The notes: a model not told the origin generated them from the sequence alone. Positions 38,494 through 50,531 are shown, counted from the stretch's first letter. The stretch: 64,000 nucleotides of DNA from Gossypium raimondii (GCF_025698545.1 NC_068576.1:49882390-49946389); one strand, 5' to 3'. Program-made: numbers and translations.

Positions 38494-39575
38494 TGCAACA
38501 CCCCCTAACCCTAAACCATCGCCGAAACAGGGTTAAGAGGCATTACTAGACATATCAGACAATTTACAAGTAATTCTTAAATAAATAACAAACATATTAT
38601 AATATAATCATAAATTCATATAAATATTTGTTTTACTAATTGACTTCATTATTATTATTATTATTTTAAAAACTCAATATAACCCATTTTATAAATATTT
38701 AACGTTCCTACAATTTCAAACCGCAACCAATTCAAAACCAATATCACAATCCATACAATTTCATATTCAAATACACCTAAACATATCTTAAACATCAACT
38801 TAGTACTTTACTAAATAAATATTCACATATATTGTTTAACTTAATAAACTTCATTTATTCTATTTCAACTTGTTGCCAAATATACCAAATATGTTATGAT
38901 AATTCTATTTCCATTTCATTACACCAAGTATCAAAATATCATTTTAGTATCATTTTCAACCAAAAGCATAAGACATTTTCAAGTGACCAATATAACACCT
39001 AAGTACATGCCACTTTATCAAAAGAAAGATTACATCACCAAATTTTGTACTGGAGTCGGGATCGCTCTAGATCTTTGAACCGGACCTTAATTTCTCTTGA
39101 CTGCATGACGGAAACAACCGTCATTTGAGTATTTCATACTCAGTGGTATTACTATAATTCAAATTATAATATAATAACCAAGTAAATTAAATCATTTAAC
39201 TTTAAAATTTACCAAACTAATTCATATATAACTTTCATTTCTCAATATTTACAATTCAATTTGGCTTTTCATTAGTTAACATCATATACTATCACATTGA
39301 GTCATTATTTAACTCATGAACATTTAGTTCATGCTTTCTATTCACATTTTCATATTCAATTCACATTTTTTAATTATATTCCACAATCACGTTTCTTTTT
39401 AATGGCTCAACTGATTCATTTCGTTCGATTTAACTTTTCATTTAATTACCCCTATTAACAGACTCGGACTTTGGAGGATACGCAGATCCAACCAAACACA
39501 CCAGATTGGCACCCAGTGCCTCATTAGATAGTTCGAAGCAAAGTTGACACCCAGTGTCTCATCGGCAGAGTCGAT
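38494..39575 (-). mobile_element. LTR-G fragment, minus orientation
   Basis: Starts TGCAACACCCCCTAACCCTA, the complement of the LTR-G 3' end, and runs back to its hairpin region. GGCAC-cca-GTGCC (39508-39520) and GACAC-cca-GTGTC (39547-39559) are perfect covarying stem-loops. The rest of the LTR is absent. Confidence 0.75.
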
Positions 39576-39985
39576 GTAATGACCCAAAATTCACGGGCAT
39601 CGAAAAAATGTAATATCGAGCCTCTGTCTTAGTGAAATGGGTTCGTAAATAATTATTAAAAATATTTATGAGACTAGTGGTGTGCCTAATTAGGTTCTAA
39701 TTAGGTGAATTTAGATTAATTAAGATTAATTAGGAAAAAGGACTAAAGTGAATAAAGGGTAAAAGTTGAATTGCAGATTAAAAGAAAATAAAAAGACCAA
39801 AATGGCAAATAAGCCATTTAGCAAAAGTTGAGGAGCAAACAAAACAAAAATCTAAGATTTTTGTTTTGTTTAATTAATATAAATAAATAAATTAGTTATA
39901 AATTTTTATTTCATAATATAATATAATATAATTATAATATAATTATTATAATTTAACATAATTAAATTTTTAAGTAAATAAATAA
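39576..39985 (+). mobile_element. LTR-G fragment, plus orientation (5' part)
   Basis: Begins TGTAATGACCCAAAATTCAC and follows the LTR-G consensus through the AT-rich region, then is lost near 39985 in front of the PDH E1 alpha 3' end. Confidence 0.7.
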
Positions 39986-40264
39986 TTCATTCTGGTGTTG
40001 CAATTGAAAATGGTCCCAACTTGCAAACTGTATACAAGAAAAATATGATGAAAAATATGAAGACCATCAAACTATGAGCATGGCAGGAAATAGAGCCTAC
40101 CAAGCTTTGTGGTTTGCCATTCAAAGCAATTTATCCAAAAGAACAAATGGAAAGTATGTCACGAACCCAAAATTTCATATGGATAGGCAACCTAAACATA
40201 TGTGACCATGAAATAATAAATAAGTTGACATAAATAGTTTTGATCAACCTCCTATTTTGAAAGC
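39986..40264. other. PDH E1 alpha 3'UTR region
   Basis: Directly downstream of the E1 alpha stop codon on the minus strand; nothing else is recognised. Confidence 0.5.
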
Positions 40265-41880
40265 TTAGACCTGAGCAGTGCCTTCAGTGAACTTTGGGTC
40301 CTCACATCTATATCGGCCATCAGGTCCGATTCCAAAACCTTTTGGATCTGCAAATACATTTTCGAGCAGTTGGCTTTTAGAAGGAACAGGGCTTTCGTCT
40401 GCAAACTCAACGGCTTCCTCTACCACCTCATCTATCTTTTTATCTATAGCCTTCAAGTCTGCTTCACTGGCCAGACTGTTGTCAATGAGGTATTTTTTCA
40501 GTGCTGTGATGGGATCTCTGGCAGCATAGTGAGCTTTCTCAGCTGCCAAACAAGAACCAAGAAATTGAATCATTTTATCTTTCAGTCCCCACACTTTAAT
40601 TTCAAGCATAATATAACAAACATATTTCCATGGAACATACAGAGTTAATCAGTTCAACTTTAAGACTATTTTAGGACTAGCACAACACACATGGATGCAA
40701 CTTGTTCTTGTTTTATCAATGTAACAATAGCCCTAGCAATAACAAATAAGCAAAGATGATGAGAGGCTTACCAGGGTCACGAAGCTTATCAGGGTCAGCC
40801 AATGAATGTCCTCTAAACCTATATGTTTCACATTCTACCAATGTTGGACCTTCTCCTCTCCTAGCTCTGCCAATTGCTTCCTTAGCCACTTCCCTCACTT
40901 TCAATACATCCATCCCATCCACATGAACACCCGGCATCCCGAAAGCTGGTCCTTTCTTATAAATTGGAGGAACAGAAGTAGCCCTCAAATGAGACATCCC
41001 AATAGCCCACAAATTGTTCTCAACAACAAACACGATGGGCAATTTCCACAACGCTGCCATATTCAAACACTCATAGAACTGTCCATTGTTACAAGCCCCA
41101 TCCCCGAAAAATGCCGAAGTGACGTGATCGCAATCCGCTTCTTTCAAAACCTCCCTCTTATACTTAGAGGTAAAAGCCGCACCGGTGCCAATAGGGATTC
41201 CTTCACCAATAAAAGCGAACCCGCCAAGCATATTGTGCTCCCTCGAGAATATATGCATTGATCCACCTTGGCCACGGCAGCAGCCGGTGGCCTTACCCAA
41301 GAGCTCACTCAGGATAGCACGTGCAGGGATGCCTTTGCTTAAGGCCTGCACGTGATCACGGTAAGTACAGGCGATGGAATCTTGCTGCTTTAAGAGCTTA
41401 ATGAAACCAGTTGAAACAGCTTCTTGGCCATTGTAAAGATGAACGAAACCAAACATTTTACTATCGTAATACATCTGAGCACACTTATCTTCAAACGCTC
41501 TTCCTAATACCATATCTTCGTATAATTCCAACCCTTCCTCTTTTGTAATTAACTAAAATTTTAAAAACAGAAAAGAAATTTAAACATAAAATAAATAAAT
41601 AAATAAATCCACAGATTTGGTATGAAACAGATTAACATAAAGAAAGTAAAAATGGGGTTGTTACTAGATTGGGGGTAGATTTGGATTTGTTTTCCTTGAC
41701 GACGGTCAAGGATCCACGGCGGAGATTCAAATTGGAAGAAGAACTAAGGAGGATGGGTTTGCGGGTGGATCCGAGGAAGGCTGAGGCGGTAGTGGGGATT
41801 GTAAGAGGGTTGTTTTGAGACGTGGTGTTGAGAGGGAATGGTTGGGCGGCAAACTTGGAAGGTGAGAAAGCTGTAGCCAT
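40265..41880 (-). CDS. PDH-E1 ALPHA: Pyruvate dehydrogenase E1 component subunit alpha, chloroplastic
   Basis: Thiamine-diphosphate-dependent E1 alpha subunit of the plastid pyruvate dehydrogenase complex. With E1 beta it decarboxylates pyruvate and reductively acetylates E2, feeding acetyl-CoA to fatty-acid synthesis. Three exons on the minus strand: 41665-41880, 40772-41552 and 40265-40542, giving 424 residues; phases agree. The first ~65 residues are Ser/Thr/Pro-rich with few acidic residues, a typical transit peptide. The thiamine-diphosphate motif is intact: GDG at about 222-224 and NN at about 251-252. Other family marks are [39 protein letters not shown] and [12 protein letters not shown]. 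The end [15 protein letters not shown] is characteristic of the plastid form. SLADPD replaces the SMSDPG phosphorylation loop of mitochondrial E1 alpha. Intact and probably expressed. Confidence 0.96.
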
Positions 41881-42164
41881 TTTCTTACTAGTGGGGAGGG
41901 AAGAAGGAAAAGGAGAGAAAATGGGAGGTGAAGAACGAAGAGAAAGTGGGGAGGAGAATATAAAAGAGAGTAAAGAAACAATGGGGGTGGAAAGGGATTG
42001 AGAATGGTCGCAGAGAGGTTGGAAGGATTTTGGTAGGGAAAACGTTTCCTACTAGGAGTGTTTTCCTTATTTTGAGTAATTTCCTCCAAAAAGAACATAA
42101 AATAGTGAGACTTGGGAGTTGGGAAATGGAAAATTTGGTTTTTTTTTTTTTAAATGGTTTAAAT
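41881..42164. other. PDH E1 alpha leader and promoter side
   Basis: Upstream of the E1 alpha start codon (minus strand). It contains a C/T-rich leader on that strand. No clear TATA box was assigned. LTR-T-like sequence begins beyond about 42165. Confidence 0.45.
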
Positions 42165-42523
42165 AGCCCCAAAACGACGTCGTTTTTTCCAACCGACCCA
42201 ATCCGGTCCGAACCGCCTAGGATCCACGTGTTTTTGGATGAAGGGTCTAGTTTTGTTCATAGTCCTTCCTATTTCTAACGGTTTCCAATTAAGTCCTATT
42301 TCGTTTTTTAATTTGTACCCTATTAATTTTTTTTTTCAGTTTAGTCCCCCGATTTGCCCAAAAACGGTGCGTTCAGGGTATTTGGAATTATATCTATTTT
42401 GATCCCTGGTTATTTTCGTTCAATTTATTTTGATCCTTATTTTTATTTTATTTTTATTATTATTTACAGTTTGTATCCCTAACTTCATTTCGACTTCAAT
42501 TCAATCATTAATCTATTTAACTT

Positions 42524-42525
42524 CA

Positions 42526-42568
<43 letters not shown>
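42524..42568. repeat. (ATT)n microsatellite
   Basis: About 15 ATT units inside the LTR-T fragment. Confidence 0.9.
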
Positions 42569-42569
<1 letters not shown>

Positions 42570-43068
42570 ACTGTTTTATTTAATATTGCTTTATTTATTT
42601 GTTTGTTCGCTTAATTTCAATTTTAATTAAACTTTTATTAGTTTTTATTTGTTTGTTTACTTATTATTATTATTTATAATTGGCTTGTTTTATTTTCTTT
42701 ATTTTTCCCTTATTATTGTTATTTCATTATTTATTTATATTTTTATATAGTTTCAAAATTTATATTATTCATTATTATTAATGTTATTTATATTATCATT
42801 TTCATTATTATTATTCTATTATGCATAATAGTACCATGATTTATTATTACTATTATATCTTTTATATTTTATTAAATATATTATGCCATTATTACTATGA
42901 ATTTATGTTGCATTATCATTATTCGCTAAGCATGATTTTTTTAACTTTTAGCTCTTTTTTATACCATACCGAATAAATTAAATACGATATTTCAAATGTT
43001 ATATTTGTTTTCGCATCGATGCATAAAAAAGATATTTTTAAACGAGATTAATTTTATTATATTGGAAT

Positions 43069-43218
43069 TAGAAAGATCGTATTCTAATTTACGGAATATG
43101 ATTTCTTTCTAAAACCGAGATAACCGAATATCTTTCAAAATAAATAAATTTTTTTAGCATTTTTTTTCGTTTTCGGGATCCAAGGTATTATGTCCTAACC
43201 TACAGGACATAATCCCTT
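43069..43218 (+). repeat. LTR-T hairpins, second copy set
   Basis: Two stem-loops 111 bp apart. 43074-43104 has an 11-bp stem (AGATCGTATTC with GAATATGATTT, two G-T pairs) around loop TAATTTACG. 43182-43218 has stem AAGGTATTATGTCC with GGACATAATCCCTT, 13 of 14 paired, around loop TAACCTACA. Confidence 0.85.
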
Positions 43219-43567
43219 CTTCTCGATTAACTTGAAATAAACCCTTTTTTTCTTAAAAATTGATTTAGTTAACTATTTTAACAAAAAATCGTATTTTAAA
43301 GTCTCCTATTTTTCAATTTTCGATACTAAGATATCGAGTAATCAACTAGTTACCAATTTTAGGCGTTACAAGGGTATTAACCCTTCCTCGAGCGTAACCA
43401 ACTCTCGAACCCGTTTTCCTGGATTTTGTAGACCGGAAATCATTATTTTAGTAAATAAAACTTTTTATTAAAATGATCAAATTACGAGCCGATCCAATCA
43501 CACCTTATAAAAAAAGATTGGTGGTAACTGTCATTTTCCGTTTTCAAAAAAAAGGGTTTCACAGTGA

Positions 43568-44897
43568 TAATGAAGGCCAGGAGAGCTCTACGTGCGTTAA
43601 AAGGGCTAGTGAAGTTACAAGCTTTAGTGAGAGGTCACAACGTGAGAAAGCAAGCCAAGATGACGCTTCGTTGCATGCAAGCACTGGTTAAAGTTCAGTC
43701 TCGTGTTTTAGACCAAAGAATGAGGCTCTCGCACGATGGTTGCAGCCGGAAATCAGCAGTTAGCGACACCAATAGTGTTGGGAATCACGGTATCTTCTAA
43801 ATATATCGGATAGAAGATCATTAGTAAGTGTTTTAAGCCTTTTGTTTATGACTTTATGTGTGGTTTAAAGATTCAGTTTCTTATTTGCCTTGTCTGTATG
43901 TCTGTGTGTGCTCTAGTCGAGAGAAGGAAGTAGCATAGCAGATGATTGGGACGAAAGGCCACACACAGTTGAAGAAGTGAAAGCTATGTTACAACATAGG
44001 AAAGAAGCTGCTTTGAAACGCGAAAAGAGCTTGTCACAAGCACTGTCACAACAGGTTCATGTTCGGTCTTTAACCATGTCTTGTTGTATCATATTGTAAT
44101 GATTCATATAAACCAATTTGACCGTAAAATAGATGAGGAGAGCTCGAAGGAGTCCGTCAATGGGGGGACAAGATGAGTGGCTTGATCGTTGGATGCCTGC
44201 TAAACCATGGGATAACAGAGGAAGAGCTTCAATGGATCAAAGAGATAATGTCAAAACTGTTGAAATGGACACTTCACAGCCTTATTCATATGTAGCACCA
44301 AATTATAGAAGAACAAATTCAAACCATTATCACCAAAGGCCTAGTTCACCTCTCCATAGGGCTCAACACAATGCACAACCTTTCCACCCTTCTCCAATTA
44401 CACCCTCTCCATCGAAAACACGTCCGGTTCAAGTACGGTCTGCGAGCCCTTATTGCATTAGGGAAGACCGAACCTCGTTTTCATCATCACAAAAACCAAG
44501 TTTAAGGTCCAATTATTATTACACAGACAGGGTTAGTACTCAAGCTAGTACTAGTATAAACAATGCTACTACATTGCCTAATTACATGGCAGCAACAGAG
44601 TCTGCAAAGGCTAGGATTAGGTCTCAAAGTGCACCAAGACACAGGCCATCGACACCAGAGAGGGACCGAATCGGTTAAGCAAGGAAAAGGCTATCGTTTC
44701 CCGTCCCGAAACCATATGGTATCGGGATGGGGTACAGAGGTTATGGTCATAGCTTGAGGAGCCCGAGTTTTAAAAGTGTAAGCAGATCGCAATTCGGATT
44801 GGAACGACAGTCTAACTATTCATCTTGTTGTACTGAGAGCCTTGGTGGTGAAATGTCACCATCTTCAACTAGTGATCTACGAAGGTGGTTGAGGTGA
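43568..44897 (+). pseudogene. IQD (IQ67-domain calmodulin-binding) pseudogene
   Basis: Remnant of an IQD-family gene; intact members bind calmodulin and act at microtubules or the plasma membrane. Three exon remnants remain: about 43568-43823 (second half of the IQ67 domain: [39 protein letters not shown]), 43917-44054 ([20 protein letters not shown]) and 44133-44897 ([23 protein letters not shown]-terminal DLRRWLR at the TGA ending 44897). Three lesions show. The 5' exons and promoter are replaced by LTR-T sequence. One T is missing near 43779 (GTGTTGGGAATC where the family has SVWES), shifting the frame. TAA at 44676-44678 interrupts the last exon about 72 codons early, with the original frame open beyond it. 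Closest to the IQD16/17/18-like group as I recall it. Confidence 0.88.
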
Positions 44898-46639
44898 TCC
44901 CATCAATGTAGCTGTTGGTTTTTACTAGTTTTATAGTGTGTTTCCATTGTTGATTTTACCAATTCTTGGTTGAAATTCAAGCTTTATAAGTGAGGCAGCT
45001 GCGATGAACCCTTCCTCACTGGGATCTTTCATGAGATTCATAACCAAATTGAGTGTCTAATACTATAAAGTAACTCTGTAATTCTGTTTTGTCATAACTT
45101 TTTAATATATTAAAGCTTATCATCTTTTCCATGTATGGTATTCAAGTTTGGTAAGTTTCCACCCCCGTGAAGATATTGCTCAAAATTTCCCATCTTTATT
45201 TGGATTCAAAATAAGGATAATTTTATCGTTTTCATCTGTTTTACTGTTTGAAATTAGTCTTATTCAGGTGACACCATTGCTTTATAAACAATGATAGATG
45301 TTAGAGATAGGGCAGGAGCCAGTAGAGATGCTGTTGGTGGGCTAAGATGATAGCTACTTTTTATAATCTTTTATCATGTCCATTAAAAGAGGGGGTAGGC
45401 TGAACATGATCTCAATAATGAAGAGGAAACTGAAACAGGGCATGTGGTATGTTTTTTCTTTTAATTTTTTTATGCCATTGACCCTCATTGGTCACTGCCA
45501 GTCTTATCTTTCATAGAAATTCAGAATAACAATAATGAAGGGGAAATGATTTTCGATGGGGTTTCGGGTTGTGAGATAAAAAGATACTTGTGCTTCTTTG
45601 GGGATGTTTTATATGATATGATATGATTGCACCTATTGCCAGTCTTTTATCTTTTGCAGGTCTTTCATATGGTCTTGGGTTTCTGATCTGTAGATACCTT
45701 TGTAACTTGGGAGTTGTAGCTTTCTCTTTCTACATGTGAACAAAAATTAATATTTTTCGTTTTATTACTTGAATTTCAATTTGAGAATTAAGTTTATTGT
45801 AATTTTAAATTTAAAAATTAAAATTTGATAGTGTTACATTATGAAATTATACCACATCAAAATTTATGTGTTATATTTAATATTTTAATAATTGTATTAT
45901 ATTTAATATTTTAATAATTGTATTTGTAATTGAATAGGTTAGACCATCAATTTTGATTCAATTAGTCTGATTGTTAAATCAATAATAATTAAAATTTCAT
46001 AAAAATCTAAAAATATAAAAATTTATTAAATCGGTTCTACTTGTTTAATTGTCAATTTTTATCCCGATTTTTTATTTTACCAATTTTAAGTAGTTTTCAA
46101 GTCAATAGGTTCAACCCTTTTGTTCGAACCATTATATCAATCAATTCTTAGTACGCCTGATTCGGTCCTATTTTAATAGCACTGATCATATAATTAGGTC
46201 TTGACATATTAATCCATGTTCAAGTGTTAAAATAGAAAAAAAATGCATTTATAAAAACAAACCTAATTATCAAATTCAAGAATAAAAATATATTATTCCT
46301 ATTAAAAACATTCTTAAAATTCAAATTAAATTTAAAGTATAATCCAACCGTGAAACAAAATTTTTTAATCACTCACAAAGTTTAAACTTTTATAGTTTTA
46401 TTTAACAGTATCGAGTGTTTTTTTTTTTCCCAATTCGACCCAACATGTTTTATTTTTGCTATGGGACTTAAAAGCAATGCATTGACAGCAAGCGTTGGAA
46501 AAAAAAAAGGAACATTTATCAGACAGCCAGCCCCAGGAGACCCCACATCTGTGGTAGCTACAATGCTTATGATAGTTACATCTTAGAATCTACTTCAAAT
46601 CACTATTGCTTGATTTGGGTCTTAGATTTTCCCCTTTTT
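44898..46639. other. IQD 3' side and intergenic DNA
   Basis: The former 3'UTR probably extends to about 45120. The rest is AT-rich with no gene or clear terminal repeats. Confidence 0.4.
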
Positions 46640-46680
46640 TAGAAAAAGATAAGAGAAAGTCCGGATATCTCGAAGTATAA

Positions 46681-46945
46681 AGATGTCACATCCAGTAAGT
46701 TAGGACACGGCACCTCGTATTTTGATAGTAAGCTTGCCTTTATTTTTTATTTGAACCTCATTTATTTCAATTTTAAAAGGATATCCGGTTATTTAGGATC
46801 ACAAGAAAAATCGAAACCCAGTAAGTTAGGGCACGACTTCTCGAATTTCCAAATACGGAATATTGCCTTGTTTTGAAATTTTAAAAGGATATTTTAGCTA
46901 TTTGGTTGAACGAAAAATCGAAACCCAGCACGTTAGGGCACGTTT
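46681..46945 (-). repeat. LTR-T hairpins, third copy set (minus)
   Basis: Three loops, read on the plus strand as AGTAAGTTA (46694-46702), AGTAAGTTA (46820-46828) and AGCACGTTA (46926-46934). Inner stems are TCC/GGA, CCC/GGG and CCC/GGG; the second has outer TCG/CGA. Confidence 0.75.
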
Positions 46946-47289
46946 TCTCGATTTTCCAAACGCAAAATATTATCTTATTTAGGAAAATTTTTCTTTTGAT
47001 GTATGGTAAAATATGTATAGCAAAACAATAATGAATATGATGGCGTAAAAATAATACGAGTAATAGCAACGAAAATAAGATGATAAAAGGGACAAATCAA
47101 TAACATACAAAGTGGCAAGTACATAGGCAAATAAAAGTTGAACCCTTCTTTCTAAATAATAATGAAAATGTAAATAAATAAATAACGAATAGATGTAAAA
47201 GACGTATATACATGAATGTACACAAAATTACGAAAATATGAAAAATCTGCATGTATACATATTTTAAAATCATCAATTATAAAATGTGT

Positions 47290-47700
47290 GTAATGATGTA
47301 TATATATATATATGTATATGTATATGTATATAAAAATGTGAAATGTTTAAAATATAAGAGTATGTGTATACATGTATATTTATAATAATAATAAAAGTGC
47401 GTATGTATATGCTGTAGAAATGTATGCATGTTTATATATATATGTGCTTTGAAATTATAAAATGAAAAACATTTATATGTATGTATATATATGAGTTATA
47501 AAGTATACATGCATGTATATACATGTATTATAAAACGTATGTATGTAAGTGTACACATATGTGTATATATATAAGGTATATAAATAAGTATGAAAATTTA
47601 TATATACAAATAAATTTAAAAAATATGTACGTATGTATATATATGACAAAATGTAAGTATGTACATATACAACAAAATTTGAAACTAAAAATGACATAAA
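47290..47700. repeat. TA/TATG-rich simple-sequence tract
   Basis: Runs of (TA)n, GTATATGTATATGTATATA and GTATGTATATATATG inside the minus-strand LTR-T copy. Confidence 0.8.
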
Positions 47701-48923
47701 TAGGTAAATCATAACAATAATAATAATAATGTAATGTGATAGTAATAATAATATTAAAATGATTAATTTAATGATAAAATAACTAAAATAACAAATAAAG
47801 GATTAAATTGAAAACTAAACTAAAATTTAGGGTCAAAACTGTAAATAAATAAAGAAAGGATTGCCAGTGATCGAAATGAAATGCACTGAGGATATGGGGG
47901 ACTGGCCGCGCAATATTCGCTCGTCCTTATGCGCATCATTTTGTGCAGGACTGGATTGGAACAAGCGAAAAATTATATGGCCAAAATTAAAATGCAACAA
48001 AAGGCAGCATTGAATATGCCGCAGGATTGGAGGGATCAAAGGCGCAAATTACCCATCAGGGGAAGCATGCGCAGGTCTTCCTCCCTTAAATGACGCCGTT
48101 TTGTGCTTTAAATAAATAGAGAAAAGAAAGAAAAAAAACATTTCAGTTTCAATTTAAAAAAAAAACAGAGAGTCCCTCTAATCTCTCTCTCTCAGCCTTT
48201 CCAAATCCGGCCAACAAGGCCATTGCCATGCACCGCCGTGACCGCCTTGGACGGTGGCCGTCGCTGCGCATAGGGGCTACTTTAAGCCCCATTTCAGATC
48301 ATGTACGAAGGCCACGTTTTTGGTTCGATGGCTACGAAGAAAAAACTTCCACCCCGCCCTTATGAGTTGACTTCAGCGACGGAGAGGCCTCCGACGACAT
48401 GACCGACGGGCGTTCCAGGTATTTCCTTTTGCTTCTCTTATTAATAGGTTTTTAAAAAAAAAAAGATTTGTAAAAGACAAATAAAAAAAATAAATGAATC
48501 GAAAGAAAAAGATGAAAAACAGCAACCTTTTGGTTCTCTTTTAATTTTTATTTCTCTGATGTGCCTTTTTTACGTAGAAGATCGAAGAAGAACGAAATAA
48601 TGACAAGCTTCGGCCTTTATAGCCAATTTCAAACTCTTAGATCTATTGTTTTTGTCGTTTTGCATTTTGGATTGTCTGTTTGTCGTTTTCTTCTTTTGCG
48701 TGTTGCAGGTGATGTCAGATGCGCGTGGGTGGGGCGCTGGCGTGCGGCGGTGGCAGAGGTGTTGGGCAAGGGCATGCGGCACTGAAGGCTCCTGCTAGGT
48801 TTTTTGCTGCAAAAATTTTTAGTTTTATGGGTTGTTTGGGCTTTAGGGTTTGTAATTTTTTGGGTTATCTGTTATTGGGCCCCGGGCAGATTTTGGGTTT
48901 TACAATTACTTTTCTATTATTTT

Positions 48924-49735
48924 TTATAAAATAAAAATACAGAATGACATCAAATTAAATTGAACAAAAGTATTATTAGTTTTATCTTGTTGAACAAGCT
49001 CTAAAACTTCATTCGGGGCACCATCATAATTCTGAAGACTTGATTTTCTCACTAAACTCAACTTGGTCAGACAATCAGCAATTTCGTTGAATTCTCTAGG
49101 GACATACCTAATACACCACTGCCCTTCAGTTCTCATAATTCTTTGGATCCTCCTGAGCATAATAATACTAGAGTTTATCATCAAATTATCTTGTAAAGCC
49201 TTGACAACCTCAAGATTATCTGTTTGAATCGTGGCCTTTTTAAACCCTTTACTAAGTAGCACAAGTAAACCATCTAAACTTCTCCATAGCTTAGCTTCGA
49301 AAATTGAGCAACGTCCCAAGAAATGACTAAACCCCAAGATCTAATTCCCATGCTGATCACGCAGAACACCCCTAACAGAAGCACTACCATCACCACTAGC
49401 TACTGCACCGTCAGTGAACAAAATTAACCCACGTATTAACCATGAGTGCCCGAGAAGCACTAGTTTGAGGGGAGTGTTGGTAACATCTATGACTGAAATC
49501 AAACTGTTGCGCGCCCAACTAAGGGAAACCTTAACAATCTCAAGAGTCGTCCAAGTAACGTCTTGAAAGATGAACATATTCATCTTTTTTCTAGATACGC
49601 CATGCAATTTGGCCAAAAAGACAAGACCAAATTACTCCTCATCCAAACAGCCGCACATGGCAGCCAGAATTAGAAGTCAACTAAACTTGTAGGGATCCAG
49701 AGGAGAAACGACATTGCCTATCGATAGGAATAACA
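48924..49735 (-). pseudogene. LINE-type RNase H domain remnant
   Basis: Minus-strand frame with the C-terminal RNase H-like domain of plant non-LTR retroelements (or a domesticated RVT_3 protein). Marks are LILFTDGAVASGDGSA (first acidic residue), IFEAKLWRSLDGLLV, ATIQTDNLEVVKALQ and RYVPREFNEIADCLTKLS. A TAG near 49340 (GGGAATTAGATC, where the family has Trp) splits it into 49341-49616 and 48924-49337. No reverse transcriptase part is present, so it is a 5'-truncated remnant, as LINE insertions usually are. Confidence 0.75.
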
Positions 49736-49738
49736 CGC

Positions 49739-50531
49739 TGTAACACCCTTAACCCGAATCCGTCGCCGAAATAGGGTTATAGAGCATTACCAGATTTTGC
49801 AAATTAATTATCAGATATTTCATTTCATCTAGCATTCATATTTGAAACCAATCAAAATCATACATATTGTTCCTTAAACGAGCCCTCGAGGCCTAAATTT
49901 ACGCATTACAAACACATAGCGACTAAGTTAAAAACTCAAAAAAATTTCGAAAATATTTAAATTTTCCAACACTGCAAGGGTCACACGGATAAGTCACACG
50001 CTCGTGTGCTAGGCTGTATGAGCATTCTGTTTTGTGCAAATTTAAGATACAGGGGACACACGACTGTGTCACCTGGCCGTGTGTCACACACGATTGAGAC
50101 ACACGCCCGCGTCTTTGTCCGTGTAGACGAAAATAGGCCATTTTACAAACCATATTTCTTACCCAATTTTATGTCTATCTACATTCAACATTACACATAT
50201 CAATAAGCCATAATTAGACATTCAAAACAAGCCAAAATAAGTGGTTAAACTCAATACACTACATATAAGCCACCATTAAACAAAATACCTAAACATGCCA
50301 TTATAACCAAAATCAAAACATGCGAAAATACCGATAGAACCGATGGATAATGTGATATATCTCCGACAAGCTTCCAACCCAATCAAGCTTCCGATAATTT
50401 TCCACATTTCTACCATTTGCATAACACACTATTCATATGCATATCATTCCATCATAGCTACAGGCTAGTGCATTTAAACATAGACCTTTTTCGAATTAAT
50501 CACATAACAAATCATTTCATAAGAAATTTTA
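49739..50531 (-). mobile_element. LTR-C segment A (3'-terminal part of the LTR)
   Basis: Starts TGTAACACCCTTAACCCGAA, the complement of an LTR-C 3' end, and contains the CACACG/CGTGTG hairpin-rich region (for example CACACG-ct-CGTGTG at 49995-50008). Interrupted at 50532 by LTR-G. Confidence 0.8.

Larger units (their letters stand above)
42165..43567 (+). mobile_element. LTR-T fragment (3' half) joined to the IQD exon
   Basis: AAACGACGTCGTTTT and GTCCGAACCG-type leader, AT-rich body, two hairpins of the TAACTTACT class (43074-43104 and 43182-43218), and the conserved GTTACA...CGTAAC hairpin (43365-43398) all match the 3' half of the LTR at 30340-35541. It ends at about 43560 (GGGTTTCACA), immediately before IQD coding sequence. 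The U3 half is missing. Confidence 0.75.
46640..48904 (-). mobile_element. LTR-T copy, minus strand, 3'-truncated
   Basis: Starts on the minus strand at 48904 with TGTAAAACCCAAAATCTGCC and GGGGCCCAATAACAG, has a GC-rich leader (48180-48420, CCGCCGTGACCGCC), and reaches the AGTAAGTTA-loop hairpins (46681-46945) before it is lost near 46640. It lacks the conserved terminal hairpin, so its 3' end is missing. Confidence 0.7.

Noticed and set aside
40806-41261. Plus-strand 151-codon frame opposite PDH E1 alpha exon 2
   Set aside because: Antisense shadow of a well-conserved exon.
47473-47712. Tyr/Ile-rich 79-codon frame
   Set aside because: Translation of a TATG/TA simple-sequence tract.
48561-48785. 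Short frames in the GC-rich part of the minus LTR-T copy
   Set aside because: They lie in the LTR leader, and no sibling copy keeps the frame.
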